The notes: generated from the sequence alone by a model not told the origin. A stretch of 64,000 nt of DNA from Bombyx mori (GCF_030269925.1 NC_085130.1:7204501-7268500), one strand, 5' to 3'. Shown: positions 55,201 through 63,795, counted from the first letter of the stretch. A program made the numbers and translations.

Positions 55201-58085
55201 TCTGTCAAATATCTTGCGTTGTGTGATGGCTACCCGCCACAAAGGGATCGACAGAAACTGCCTTCTATTTTTAAAAAATACATGTCATTCCCACGGGAAA
55301 TTACACGCACACTTTTGATCCGCAAGCGAGCGAGGCCACGGGCAACGGCCAGTTAATAATAATGAAATTAATCGGATACATTAAATGGATTCCGAACTTA
55401 ATTAGTGGCACGTCCGCGCGCTGGAGCCCGCGGGCAGCTCCACGCGCACCTGTGTGTCCGTCATAACTAGAGGTCGGAGTAGTTAGATTGATTTAAGGTC
55501 GTTGACGTCAAACGCAGAGGATAATATGGATATGCCTCAATACCGGAACTTCATATTTATAGTGATATTTGTTCCGGAATTTTGAAATTAGCATGAATCT
55601 GTGTTTAAGGTGAAAACGTATTAATAATATTAATCTACGCTACCAGTGCTAGCTAATTGTGAAAAAAATCAGTATTTTATTTTGTACAAAAATACATTGG
55701 AATAGTTACACCGTATTTTGTCCCTTTCTGTTGAATTAGAAATGACGCTTGTCAGTATGAGACAAAACTTAGACAGGGCTTTTTGTTACTTTATCTCATA
55801 AATATAGAAATTGAATCCGATGAGGATTAAAAATTTTTTTTTTTTCAATTTATAAAAATATTCATTATGGATAAAATGGCATGTCCATATTATAATATAT
55901 TGACGCAAGTATATAAAATCAATCTACCTACTCCGACCACTGGTCATAACTGAAGTATAGCGTGTTTTGTTGCAGATGACGACGCCGGGCTGGACATCTC
56001 AGCCGACGAGGACGAACCCGCCTTCTCCGGCGACGAAGACGGTAAGACGCCTTCTAATATAAACCTTTGTGTTTTTATTGGTAAGATGGGTGGCCCATCT
56101 ACTGCTAAGTTAAGTTCTGAAGTCGTCGTGGCCTAAAGGATAAGACGTCCGGTGCATTCGTGTGTAGCGATGCAACGATGTTCGAATCCGGCAGGCGGGT
56201 ACCAATTTAATGAAATACGATACCCTTCAATTCGAAACGCCTTTTTTTTCTACCTATTCTAATAACCTTGAGGGGTTATTCTAGATTCCCCGAGCTCGTA
56301 GGTGAGCTCGTGGGACTCAAACCTGACGACATTGCTAACGCGAACCCTAGCAAGAGCCGTGCTTCGCAGAATCTACCACCGGATCGGAAACGCGACCCAC
56401 TGAGGAGATCCGGCGGGAAACTCAGTAAACTGTGTCTGAGGGTTAATTTACTCATCGAGCCCTTCGTCGCAAGCTACAGGTTCGACAAGGACGGTGATCG
56501 GTGCTTGTGGTACCTAAAAGCACCGTTGATGGATCGGGAGGATCCGAAATGACATGTTTAGGGCGACGTCGACTGCTTTCCATTCTGTCCGCAGGATCGG
56601 GAATGTAGTTACCGGCGGCCACGATGAGAGGGTTCTCGTGTCGTGCCGCTTTATCGAAGTGGCGTCCGAAACGCATTACTGCTTCGTGACAAAATAGACA
56701 GGGTGCTGGTACCTATCCATGCAAAGACGTCCTACCACCAGTACAGCTTGAAGCTAACAGAATTATAAACATTGTTTATATTTTCAGAACTCCTGTTGGA
56801 AGACAGCGACGACGAAGATCCTTTGGAGGACCCCGGAGAGAAGAATAAACGGAAATCGAAATTTAGTCTCAAAGGTAATTTGGTGTGAAGTATACTGGAG
56901 CCCATAGACATCTACAACGTAAATACGCCACCCACCTTGAGATATAAGTTCCCAGGTCTCAAGTATAGTTACAACGGCTGCCCCACCCTTCAAACCGAAA
57001 CGCATTACTGCTTCACGGCAGAAATAGGCAGGGTGGTGGTACCTACCCGTGCGGACTCACACGAGGTCCTACCACCACCAATAAGTACAGCGAGGTATGC
57101 GAGTGTGAAGAGTTGCGGTCCTGGCGCCCTAAAAGATAAGAAGTCAGTTGTGCTCGGGTCGAGCAACGCCGCTGGGCTGGGGTTCGACTCAGGGCCCGGG
57201 ATTCTTTTGATTCGGAAGAGTCAAAAATTTAAGTGGCGCTACAGTAGCAAGTGGAAAGATTTTAAAAACAACACCATCAACTACTATACCCCATTTCAAT
57301 CCAACACATTTCACCCTTTTTTTCCCTAACTATGATGATAGCCTTGAGAGGCTATATCAACGTTACCCAAGCGTGTAGGTGAGCTCACGGGGCTCAAACC
57401 AGAATGTTGCTAACACTGGCCCTAGCAAGAGCAGTGCTTCGCAGAATCTACCACCGGATCGGAAACGCGACCCACTGAGAAGATCCGGCGAGAAACTCGG
57501 GGGCTGTGTCTGTGGGATATCACTCTGTTTGAAACTGCTATATTCATATCATTTCCACTTTCTACACTAGCGCTATCTTGAGTCTTCCAACAATGACTTG
57601 TTGTTTACAGATGAACACTTTTTCAACTTGTCCCATATACAAAATGGTCCTTACTTCTACCCTCAATAAACCAAAGGACGATTGTAGGTGGTTTTTTTTT
57701 AAATATCAATTTTATGTTCACAGGAAAAGATGATCTCAGTTCTCTGTTTGCGTCAGCCGAAGAATTCTCAACTCTATTAGAAGACACGGCCGCGAACAAG
57801 AAGCAGGGTTCGAGCCAAGCAGTCTCCAACACGGACAATTCGAGCTTAAAACAACTGGCCTGGGAAGATAAAAGAAACAATTGGATCAAGGGATACAACA
57901 AAAAGATTTTGGGAAACAATAAGAGCGGGGGGAAATTTAAACACAAAATGGCCGACAGAAAGAAGACGGCCGCTAAGAATTTTGGCGGGAAAATTAAAAT
58001 GCAGGAGAATAAGTTTGCGGGTAAAGGAAAACGCAAAGGCGGAACGGCGAACGGACCTGGTGGGAAGAAAAAAAGAATGAAATAG
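34212..58085 (+). CDS. CEBPZ: CEBPZ/Noc1-type ribosome-biogenesis factor, complete
   Basis: Twenty exons join in phase: 34212-34370, 34849-34960, 35047-35147, 35823-35910, 36180-36353, 37386-37495, 38996-39141, 41443-41578, 44086-44291, 45194-45464, 46060-46219, 47289-47476, 48448-48583, 49110-49286, 49895-49979, 51804-51928, 53954-54088, 55976-56041, 56788-56874 and 57724-58085 (TAG). This gives 1007 residues. CEBPZ hallmarks include DRVAAATILIQ, LGDPSQGVASK, HPNMKGVV, FLNQFYLGKD, LTGVKRAYPF, ALLFSLVYKSLK, SRHFHPTVQLFAKK, YSGDPLKDFSGIRFLDRF and SLKQLAWEDKRNNW. A CBF/Mak21 domain occupies roughly residues 350-690. Acidic runs (exons 16-19) and a Lys-rich tail follow. Known role of the family: nucleolar large-subunit pre-ribosome assembly. 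The start has an upstream in-frame stop; the N-terminus is shorter than in vertebrates. Poly(A) signals AATAAA lie at 58106 and 58117. Least certain join: the acceptor at 48447. Confidence 0.94.
34517..34650 (-). pseudogene. LINE C-terminal fragment with (GAA)n tail
   Basis: The reverse strand reads VATAIRAAEDRTRWKQLTRQ up to a stop, then a (GAA)n tract (34517-34532). It resembles the AEDR..W motif of the RTE-like fragment at 19 kb. It lies in CEBPZ intron 1. Confidence 0.55.
35648..35758 (+). repeat. LINE family A 3' end
   Basis: AGTACTTAACGGTAAGCAGC, GCTTGGTTCTGCCCCTGGCA and GGTGGGCTGTATGCTCGTCT; no A-tail. It ends about 65 bases from CEBPZ exon 4. Confidence 0.65.
36705..37080 (-). mobile_element. 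LINE family A, longest copy
   Basis: About 370 bases in reverse: T-run, tail GCCCTTGTAGGCAGACGAGC, then ORF2 C-terminus decayed by frameshifts ([17 protein letters not shown] peptide in reverse). It lies in CEBPZ intron 5. Confidence 0.7.
37500..38990. other. CEBPZ intron 6, nothing recognised
   Basis: AT-rich, long T-runs; short open frames look random in composition. Confidence 0.35.
39166..39308 (-). repeat. Inverted duplicate of the Arp2/CEBPZ promoter segment
   Basis: Its reverse complement aligns almost continuously with 33980-34133 (shared blocks GAAGCAAAATAAAATGTTCA, CTGACTCGTTAGGCC, TTCAAGAAAGGC). The promoter copy has an extra 19 bases (34042-34060). It begins about 25 bases after CEBPZ exon 7. 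Confidence 0.75.
39367..39733 (-). repeat. Bm1-type SINE with tRNA-like head
   Basis: Reverse copy: tail at 39367, start motif at 39590, head from 39655 with B-box-like GTTCGAATCCCGC and A-box-like TGACCTAAAGGATAAGACG, both in reverse. The linker between head and body is shortened. Confidence 0.85.
39930..40245 (-). pseudogene. DDE transposase C-terminal relic
   Basis: The reverse strand encodes PPRSADLTPLDFFLWG, a widespread insect DDE-transposase C-terminal motif, then IKSLVYNTQTISAEELKNKI. A stop replaces the expected tryptophan just before PPRS. The element's other parts were not found. It lies in CEBPZ intron 7. Confidence 0.6.
40250..41070. other. CEBPZ intron 7 remainder, nothing recognised
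   Basis: Mixed AT-rich sequence without a supported feature. Confidence 0.35.
41078..41322 (+). repeat. Bm1-type SINE
   Basis: CTGGTGGTAGGCACTCTTCT start, tail CATCTAAGCAATGAATAAAA. Confidence 0.85.
41599..42114 (+). mobile_element. MITE family M1, full copy
   Basis: TIRs GAGGGTAGAGGTAAGGAGAA and, inverted, TTCTCCTTACCTTTACTCTC. It starts 20 bases after CEBPZ exon 8, inside the 5' end of intron 8. Confidence 0.7.
42378..42672 (+). mobile_element. TIR element family D
   Basis: AAGTGAAACTTCTTTAGGCG at the left and GGTTTCACTTCT at the right, with the same AATTATTTACTAATGACAAA interior as the other copies. Confidence 0.6.
43141..43205 (-). repeat. Bm1-type SINE, 3' fragment
   Basis: TTGCTTAGATGTCTGGACGA to GGTGTTAAGTGATT only. 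Confidence 0.6.
43290..43735 (-). repeat. Bm1-type SINE, full length with tRNA-like head
   Basis: Tail T-run 43291, start motif at 43530, linker with TTCACCGTGGAAGTCAATCG, head ending near 43735 with both box-like motifs intact. Confidence 0.88.
43836..44061 (+). pseudogene. Ty3/gypsy-type integrase relic
   Basis: The frame shows the integrase core signature VSDNGPPY, then after an in-frame stop APYHPASNGAAENAVK, and LLAYRNREHN after another stop. No LTRs were seen nearby. The relic ends 25 bases before CEBPZ exon 9. Confidence 0.7.
44322..44732 (+). repeat. Bm1-type SINE, full length with tRNA-like head
   Basis: Head GTCGTCGTGGCCTAAAGCAT, B-box-like GTGTTCGAATCCCGC, body from 44518, A-tail at 44722. 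It starts 31 bases after CEBPZ exon 9. Confidence 0.88.
44752..45155 (+). mobile_element. Non-autonomous Helitron-like element, family H1
   Basis: AACGTGAAGTAAAAACTTTA start, GCGGGACCACTAG end before T. It ends 38 bases before CEBPZ exon 10. Confidence 0.65.
45509..45726 (+). mobile_element. Complete Helitron-like element, family H3
   Basis: A|TCACTATATAGTATAAAAC start and GAGGGCTGGTCGCTAG|T end, 218 bp. The terminal AGCGA...TCGCT stem is visible. Confidence 0.7.
45800..45900. repeat. Roughly 100-bp imperfect hairpin
   Basis: Left arm GAGTTTTTTTAATGTTCTCG...AGTTAACTCA pairs with TGAGTTAACGTTTTACGCGA...AAGTTAAAAAACTC. The right-arm end (GTTAAAAAACTCGCACTAAG) recurs at 52735. Confidence 0.6.
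46231..47230 (+). mobile_element. Composite Helitron-like unit with internal elements
   Basis: A|TCTATACTAATATATAAA at the left and AAAAACCACTAG|T at the right. The inverted sub-ends AGTGGTTTTTACGGATGT also match. Inside lie a reverse H2-like piece (46279-46555) and an M2 MITE (46721-47207). Confidence 0.5.
46721..47207 (+). mobile_element. MITE family M2
   Basis: TIRs AGTTATAACCAGTGGTCGGA and, inverted, TCCGACCTCTGGTTATAAC, extending through GTAGGTAGATTGATTT. The second copy, inverted, is at 55460-55950. Confidence 0.7.
47491..47892 (+). repeat. Bm1-type SINE with tRNA-like head, 3' truncated
   Basis: Head from GCCGTCGTGGCCTAAAGGAT, 15 bases after CEBPZ exon 12. The body ends at CACTTAACACCAGG without an A-tail. 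Confidence 0.85.
47938..48290 (-). repeat. Dispersed repeat family C
   Basis: GGACTTTTTGGCGGGAACGC start through the CATCCCATATCATCTCATCT block. Confidence 0.6.
49295..49480 (+). repeat. Dispersed LINE-like repeat family B, diverged
   Basis: GATCCGGTAGTAGATTCATT, CTCCTGGCTGAGCCTTTGCT and an A-tail at 49470. It starts 9 bases after CEBPZ exon 14. Confidence 0.5.
49517..49764 (-). repeat. Bm1-type SINE
   Basis: T-run 49522 to start motif GGTCCTACCACCAG. It ends about 130 bases before CEBPZ exon 15. Confidence 0.85.
50409..51656 (+). mobile_element. Mariner-family transposon, DD37D (mori/maT-like)
   Basis: The 1248-bp unit has inverted ends GTCAGGTCATAA... / ...TTATGACCTGAC and TA on both flanks (50407-50408 and 51657-51658). 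It contains one degenerate transposase gene. It is inserted in CEBPZ intron 15, in the same orientation. Confidence 0.88.
50545..51535 (+). pseudogene. Mariner transposase, frameshifted
   Basis: The first frame (50545-50826) carries the helix-turn-helix region and the linker motif GRPRS. It runs into a stop through an apparent one-base deletion near 50820. The middle segment is in another frame and has the first catalytic Asp (LFSDEKIF). The last frame (51173-51535) carries QQDSAPAH and SPDLNPLDY. The second and third catalytic Asp are separated by 37 residues (DD37D), the spacing of the mori/maT group known from moths. Frame changes make it non-functional. Confidence 0.85.
52049..52286 (+). 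repeat. Bm1-type SINE
   Basis: CTGGTGGTAGGACCTCTTAT start, CAACTAAGCAAAAAAAAAAA end. Confidence 0.85.
52413..52664 (-). repeat. Bm1-type SINE
   Basis: T-run at 52411-52425, start motif GGTCCTACCACCAG at 52650. Confidence 0.85.
52800..53138. mobile_element. Large foldback (long inverted repeat)
   Basis: Left arm 52805-52935 (ACTAACAAAATACGCTTTTA ... TGTAAAAAAGCGTGGG) pairs with right arm 53010-53130 (CCCCACGCTTTTTTTTTACA ... TAAAAGCGTATTTTGTTAGT) across a spacer of about 75 bases. No ORF; foldback or MITE-like. Confidence 0.75.
53371..53905 (+). mobile_element. TIR element family X with a Helitron insertion
   Basis: Ends AATCGAAGGGTGAAAGGGTA and, inverted, GCCTTTTACCCATCGAT; subterminal TTTGGTTTAAGC at both ends. 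A Helitron-like insertion occupies 53441-53726. The element ends about 48 bases before CEBPZ exon 17. Confidence 0.65.
53441..53726 (-). mobile_element. Helitron-like element, family H2
   Basis: On the reverse strand: A|TCTATATATCTATATATATA start and CCGGGTCAGTTAG|T end (CTAG mutated to TTAG). Confidence 0.6.
54187..54455 (-). repeat. Bm1 fragment split by a roughly 190-bp unknown insertion
   Basis: Bm1 pieces 54187-54221 and 54411-54455 are contiguous in the consensus order of the other copies. The intervening segment contains AATAAAG and GGACCGGCGCCGGGCAAC and might be an LTR fragment, but no target duplication was found. Confidence 0.5.
54456..54889 (+). repeat. Bm1-type SINE, full length with tRNA-like head
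   Basis: Head CGTCGTGGCCTAAAGGATAA, B-box-like GTGTTCGAATCCCGC, body from 54650, A-tail at 54880. It abuts an oppositely oriented Bm1 fragment. Confidence 0.88.
55060..55250 (+). repeat. Dispersed repeat family E
   Basis: AGGGAAGATCTTCCACCGCG and the GCGAGATTCAGGCATCTGTC block. Confidence 0.55.
55460..55950 (-). mobile_element. MITE family M2, inverted relative to 46.7 kb
   Basis: TIRs AGAGGTCGGAGTAGTTAGAT and, inverted, ATCTACCTACTCCGACCACT. The interior (TTTCTGTTGAATTAGAAATG) matches copy one in reverse. It ends 25 bases before CEBPZ exon 18. Confidence 0.7.
56120..56240 (+). repeat. Bm1 tRNA-like head only
   Basis: GTCGTCGTGGCCTAAAGGAT to GGCGGGTACCAATTTAATGA, then a short body scrap (CAATTCGAAACGCC). 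Confidence 0.7.
56265..56655 (-). repeat. Dispersed LINE-like repeat family B, long copy
   Basis: GAGGGGTTATTCTAGATTCC to GGCGGCCACGATGAGAGGGT. The frame is open for much of its length in the minus direction (DPADRMESSRRRPKHV). Confidence 0.65.
56896..57080 (-). repeat. Bm1-type SINE, tail missing
   Basis: CTGGAGCCCATAGACATCTA to GGTCCTACCACCACC. It starts 22 bases after CEBPZ exon 19. Confidence 0.8.
57108..57200 (+). repeat. tRNA-derived SINE head, third type
   Basis: A-box-like GGCGCCCTAAAAGATAAG and B-box-like GGTTCGACTC, distinct from Bm1 and from the 27.5-kb SINE. Confidence 0.45.
57335..57520 (-). repeat. Dispersed LINE-like repeat family B
   Basis: GGTGAGCTCACGGGGCTCAA to GGCGAGAAACTCGGGGGCTG, A-tail side at 57300-57330. 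Confidence 0.6.
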
Positions 58086-59937
58086 TATTAGTCTTTTTGC
58101 ATCGTAATAAAAAGCTAATAAATGGTTTTTTTTTTTATTATTGTTTTTATTATCATTCAATCCTTGAAATTACTTTAAGCGTTACGGCAGCCAAATTCTC
58201 GTAAATAAAATGATACGACTTAAATGGCATATCTGTGAGCACCTTACAAGAGTTTAATGACAGAAGTCATCGCATGGTGGCGGTTTTAAAATGGTTTTGC
58301 CTATATGATTTTAAAACCGTCTAAGAATGTGTTACTAAGTCAGGCGTTAAATATAGACTTGTCTAAACATCTATAATACCTAATGCTTAGTGTATTCCTT
58401 TCCAAGCGCATTTAAAAAGAGTGAAATCTAATAGGTAGTTCAATGGTGTATTTCATTCATAATCTCGTCTAATCACTTATCCCTGTATCCTAAATATAGC
58501 TGCAAAATTTTGCAAAACACGTTCTGAAAATGTTTAATATCTTCACTTTCAATCGATTGAAGTGTGCGATCTGTCATTTTAAACATACGCGGGGAACACC
58601 TGCCATCTTTATTCTCGTTGCATTTACAGATTATACACTAATGAAGTTTTATAAAATATAAAATAGTAGTAGGTATTTAAACAAGTATTTATGGTTCGAC
58701 AAATGAATATTCTTTTCATTTCAATTTGATACCGAATTGATTACTGAATCAGTTTTTACAGACGTCTCTTAAAATCACAAAAAGCGTCCGGAAGTATCTT
58801 TTTCTAATAATAATCTAAGTACCACATTCAAATTGGTTGGATTTTACACAAAAGAAATTTTGTTTTTGGAACAAAACGCATTTAAAACTATTTTGTTACA
58901 ATTCATTATGTTCAACGACATACACATTACGCTTGGAAAAACTTCTATCGATTATAGGTCTGTGGGATTATAGCTATAAGCAAGGTCAAGGTTGAAACCA
59001 TAATATCAACAAGAGGTTCGACGCGCATCTGCTAACTTCACTCTATTGATATGACCTTGAAAATTTAAAACACTACGTTCAAAACAATACCACGTAACAG
59101 ATTAATTTAGCACTCAAATAAATAAATGCAGATCAAGAAAACTGTGTTTTATTGGTAATTTTTTATTAATTTTTAATTCCATTCCTGTAAAATTCCAAAT
59201 TTATTAATACTACAGTTACACAAACATTGTCGTATCTTGAAACTATCTCAGAAATAAATAACAATAATTCTAAATACGACGCACTACGACTCCAACAAAT
59301 ATTTATCTTTGAATAAAACATCGATTGAAGTCTTAATAAATTTAAATGTTACGCATGATCATAGCGAAGTGGCGCTTGTTTGTTGACATTACTACGCCGA
59401 GTAGCTACGGCCGTGCGCGCCATCGCGCCGTATCCAACAGTTTTAACCAATAAATAAACGAATTTCACAGTGTTTAAGCAAAATAACTTTGACCGAAACG
59501 CGTTTTAGTTGAATCTATGTGAAGTATTAGTTATAACGGACTGTTTTTCCAGTGATTTTATTGTGGAAAAAAAGGCGGGCTATCTGTGCACAAGTGACGA
59601 TTACTAATCTATTTATAGCCGAACCTGTGTTGTGTTGCATATGTTTTCGTCTCTACAGCTGTTCTAGTAGAATCTTTAATCATTCCAATAAGATTTTTAG
59701 TGTAACAACAGAGTTCTAGGCATCCTAATTAGAAATTTTCTGTGAATGGAACAAGGAAAAACTGCATAAACTAGTTTGACAGCTCACCGATGCACACAGA
59801 CGTAACGCGCATGTGTGCGTGCAAGTGATGTGAAATTCTTGCGATTATCGATTGGGAGATAATTTCAAGGACAAATGTTGTATTTTATACTGCTTCAATT
59901 CATTTAATATTTTAAAATATAAATCTACGATCGCATT
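58086..59937. other. CEBPZ 3' end, spacer, and 5' flank/UTR of the next gene
   Basis: Two AATAAA signals directly follow the CEBPZ stop. The rest is AT-rich and almost free of the repeats common elsewhere in the window. Nothing else was recognised. Promoter and 5' UTR of the gene at 59938 must lie in its right part. Confidence 0.5.
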
Positions 59938-60583
59938 ATGGAGTCGCCCATTGTAGAGACGATGAGCTCAGAGCAGGGTCAAGGCCCCTTATCGGCAGGT
60001 TCAAATCAATTGTTTGCGACAGAAAACTTGGATTTGCCTGATGATACGTTTCGAATGGGCTTAGATAACTTTCATTTAATCGGCGAAAACGTGACAGTGA
60101 GCGAGAGGGTCACGTCCGTAGATACTGCTAGATCTTCGGTCGACACACCAAGCGTATTGCCCGACTTTAACATTCCTACACCTATGAACACACCGGTCAA
60201 TGAGATTACGCCCGAAATTTTGCTGCCAATTTCAGAAACACCTAAAATCCCAACCGAGACCATTCGTAAAGCAGCTACCTTACTCAAACTATCGATAGTT
60301 AAGAAGGACGAGGACGATGTATTCGTGAAACCTTCGCCGATGACCGATGGCATGTCGCCGGCGAGAATGCTGCAATTCGAAATAGACGGAGCAAACAACG
60401 CGACCCCTACCATGAGAAGGGCCGTTGTGGACTTCGACTTCTTTAATAAGAATAAATTCGATGAATACTTCGAAGACACTCGACAGGACGTTAAAATTGC
60501 CTCGGAATGTAAAAATGAGGAGACGTTTAAAGAAACTGCAGTTATAACGAAGGCGAACACCGTGCGACACGAAATAGGCTATG
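59938..60583 (+). CDS. First coding exon of an unidentified acidic Ser/Thr/Pro-rich protein
   Basis: The 646-base open exon runs from ATG to a canonical donor (TATG|GTAAGT) in phase 1 and encodes 215 residues. Composition is acidic, with many Ser-Pro/Thr-Pro sites (PTPMNTP, ISETPKIP, VKPSPM, GMSPAR). No membrane span, signal peptide or recognised domain. A conserved-looking stretch is ARMLQFEIDG and VVDFDFFNKNKFDEYFED. The composition would suit the disordered N-terminus of a cytoskeletal or cell-cycle protein such as TACC, but this is only a guess. No second exon was found before the window ends. Confidence 0.75.
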
Positions 60584-60639
60584 GTAAGTAGTATCAAGTA
60601 GTTTGTTTAAAAGGTTTCCCCTGAATTTACTGCTAATAG

Positions 60640-60865
60640 CTTTTTTCCTACCTAAGCTGATAGCCTCGAGAGGCTATCTCAGCGAAACCTGGTGAGTAGG
60701 TGAGCTCACAGGGCTCATACCGGGAATGTTGCTAAGACTTGCCCTAGCAAAGGCAAGACCTCGCAGAATCTACCACCAGATCGGAAACGCGACCCACTGA
60801 GAAAATCCGGCGAGAAACTAAGTGGGCTGTGTCTATGGGTTAATTTACTCGTCGAGCCCTTCGTC
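60640..60865 (-). repeat. Dispersed LINE-like repeat family B
   Basis: GATAGCCTCGAGAGGCTATC to TTACTCGTCGAGCCCTTCGT, in intron 1 of the unknown gene. Confidence 0.6.
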
Positions 60866-60869
60866 TACA

Positions 60870-61726
60870 AACATACATACATATCGATAAAGCTAATAAA
60901 AGCGTCTTAAAAAAGAGGCATTGGCTATGGGATCTATCGCATTTGGTGTTATTGACAAATAGGTTGCAATCTAGACAAAGTTAAGCCTTGTTTTTTGAAT
61001 TGGCGGGCAGTTTCAAGCACAATACATATCGCACGATAAAACCCTAAATCATTGGTTTTAAACACGAACTAAATTATATAGAGACAATATAATCGATACG
61101 GAGGACCTAGATAAGTCGTCCTCGAAGAAATGTGGCAACAGGTCAACAGTTGACCCAATAGGCAAATTATAAAGCTGGACTATTTAAGCATCGCAGTTTT
61201 CAAACTATGTAGGAGTGACGACGATAGACGATTTGAATACCAGTTTAAAGGAAACGAGTTTGTTATCGTTTTCGAAATGCTAAATTTGTGAATCTTGCAG
61301 CGGTATTTATCTATGTAGAAAAAAGCGGCAAAAACCTGTATCGTGCTGATGTACGTCTCCAGACATGCATATGCGCCAGAAATTCGCCGTGCAAAAATCA
61401 CGCTCAGTTTCTGTTTTAAAAACGATATTAAAATTTCTTGTACACTGATGACCATGACGCAATTTGAGTTCTCTGGTGCGTCCCATGACAGATGCAGTTA
61501 CTCGCTTTTAAGATTAAGCCTTGCATATCCCGGTTTTAAATATGAAATACAAGGACTTATTGAAGTGAACCTTTAGGCACGCTTTCAAATAGTTAGGTCT
61601 TTGCCACCGATTCGCAATGCAGTTTCACCGCTGATAACTACCGGGAAGTTACTCAAGTCACGCTATTATCTAAGCGATTAGAAAGATTTTAAACCGACAC
61701 ACAGGCAACATCTCTGTTTCCGTATA
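60870..61726. other. Intron 1 sequence, nothing recognised
   Basis: No repeat or exon identified; open frames here lack domain signatures. Confidence 0.35.
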
Positions 61727-62505
61727 CAGTCAAACCTGGGTAAGCGAGAACTGGATAAGTGAGAAAACTCTATAAGTGAGAGTAATAGCCAGGACCCGTC
61801 ATTTTAAGCTCCCAAAACCTCTATTAGAGAGAAACAGAAACCTCTGTAAGAGAGAGTCGTTTTTCCCTCATGGACCTCCGTAAGTGAGACTGCTACTTAT
61901 CTATACCTCTATAAGCGACAGTCGACCTTTATTTATTTATATTATTTAGGAGGAACAAATGAAAAAACAAATTACAAATTTAACATCTGCTATTTTATGA
62001 CTCATTCTTAACTTTTGTGGAACTTCCTTCTATTGTTTTTGAATTGTTTTCTCGTCAATATTGAACCTATTCTATTTCGTGGAACTAAATAACGTTGTTA
62101 TTGTATCGCATTCTTTCCGAATGGACACGTGCGCCTGTGTACCGTCCTGTTTGTCGGACTTGGTGTGGTGGGTGGCGCATTTACGTTGTAGATGTCTATG
62201 GGCTCCAGTAACCACTTAACATCAGGTGGGCTGTGAGCTCGTCCATCCATCTAAGCAATAAAAAAATAAAAAAAACTTACTCAGTTTATCGCTAATAAAT
62301 TGGGAAGGAAAGTTCTGTTCTGCATCATGTCAAAACGGAAAATTAAAGTACTGTCATTAAGTGAATAGTGAATGCGTTTGAATCCGGAAAATCGCGAAAT
62401 GAAATTCAGAGGGAGCATTAGCGAGAAACTCGGGTTAGTGAGAAACCTCTATAAGCGAGAATGAGATTGTGCTCCCTTGAACTCTCGCCTATCCAGGTTT
62501 GACTG
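61727..62505 (+). mobile_element. Pogo-like TIR element, non-autonomous
   Basis: Ends CAGTCAAACCTGG and, inverted, CCAGGTTTGACTG, with TA on both sides (61725-61726 and 62506-62507). Subterminal degenerate repeats of (T/C)CTCTATAAG(T/C)GAGA occur at both ends. A Bm1 fragment lies inside. Confidence 0.75.
62160..62272 (+). repeat. Bm1-type SINE, 3' part
   Basis: GGTGGGTGGCGCATTTACGT to CTAAGCAATAAAAAAATAAA, inserted in the pogo-like element. Confidence 0.8.
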
Positions 62506-62734
62506 TATAAGGTTATTGAGGCAACATTCGCATTGACTAAACGGTGTGGTTATTGGATCAGAAATTAGCAAGAATGCGTTGCGGACTCTTTTGGACTGCA
62601 CGTGTGCCTAATTCCTTGGCATTGAATTTTCCCTCATTGTTTCCACAATGGGGGGACATTCCCCATTTGAGGGGAATTGAGGGTCCATATGCGGAAAAAA
62701 AGGGGATGACATTCAAAGGGGAAACTATAACTAT

Positions 62735-62878
62735 ACCTAAATAAAAACTGAGACCTTAGAACTCATATCTCAAGGTGGGTGGCGGCATTTACGTTATAGA
62801 TGTCTATGGGTTCTGCTAACCATTTAACACCAGGCGGTGGGCCGTGACGTCGTCTACTAATCTAAGCCATAAAAAAAA
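62735..62878 (+). repeat. Bm1-type SINE, 3' part
   Basis: ACTGAGACCTTAGAACTCAT to CTAAGCCATAAAAAAAAAA. Confidence 0.75.
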
Positions 62879-63254
62879 AATGGAAGTCGTTAACATTAAA
62901 AAGAAAAAAGCCATTAATTTAACGATAATTTTCGTGTAATTAAGAACCATTATACCTAATTTCTAAATTGTCTCGTTGTTGTGTGCGTAATTGTGTCCGA
63001 TCGCCTATTACAGGCTTATTCGACCATTTAGGACAGTATAAGTAATACGCGCGATAAAATCGGCTCGTTAAAATAATTAGTTTCTTTTAATGTAACGTCC
63101 CATTAACATTAGATCGATCATTTGTTTAGCATTTGGTTTTTCCCGGGCACACTATGGTTGAATACCATTAAGGGGTAATTTCTTATCATAGAGAATATAA
63201 TACAGGATTCTTGTTGGTTTAGAGAAGCTATGTCGAGAAATTCCAACGATGCTG

Positions 63255-63450
63255 ATTTAGCCCACTGAGTTTCTCGCCGGGTCTTCACAGTGGGTCGCGA
63301 TTCCGATCCGGTGGTAGATTCAGCGAAGCACTGTTCTTGGTAGGGCTAGTGTTAGCAAATTCTCTCAGGTTGAGCCCGTGAGCTCGCCTACCCGTCCGAA
63401 CGTAACTGGAATAGCCTCTTGGGCCACCAGCTAATATGTAGGGGGAAAAA
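63255..63450 (+). repeat. Dispersed LINE-like repeat family B with tail
   Basis: AGCCCACTGAGTTTCTCGCC to AATAGCCTCTTGGGCCACCA and an A-rich end. Confidence 0.6.
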
Positions 63451-63629
63451 GATAGTCTTTTATATTTGTTGCAAAAAATATGCAACAATAATCTGGGAAG
63501 CTATAAAAACGTATGGGGCAAAGTGAACCCTAAATTGTTTTCTAATCATGTCGAAGAGCGGAGATGTCCATGGCAGGCCATATACTAATTTTGTTATAGT
63601 AAATATAACCGAAGATGTTAACAACTTTT

Positions 63630-63795
63630 TTCTCTGTCTGATCGCTGGAAACCTCTAGAGACTATTTCAGCTAAGCACGGTTCCGTAGACGAGCTCAAGC
63701 GGTTCAACCTGAGAGAACTTGCTAACGCCGGCTCTAGCAAGTGCAATGCTTAGTTGAATCTATCACTAGATCGGAATTTTGACCCACTGAGAATA
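63630..63795 (-). repeat. Dispersed LINE-like repeat family B, diverged
   Basis: GACGAGCTCAAGCGGTTCAA to TTTTGACCCACTGAG, cut by the Helitron that follows. Confidence 0.5.

Noticed and set aside
60072..60560. 162-residue reverse-strand open frame
   Set aside because: Antisense shadow of the plus-strand exon at 59938-60583, which has the start codon, donor and composition of a real exon.
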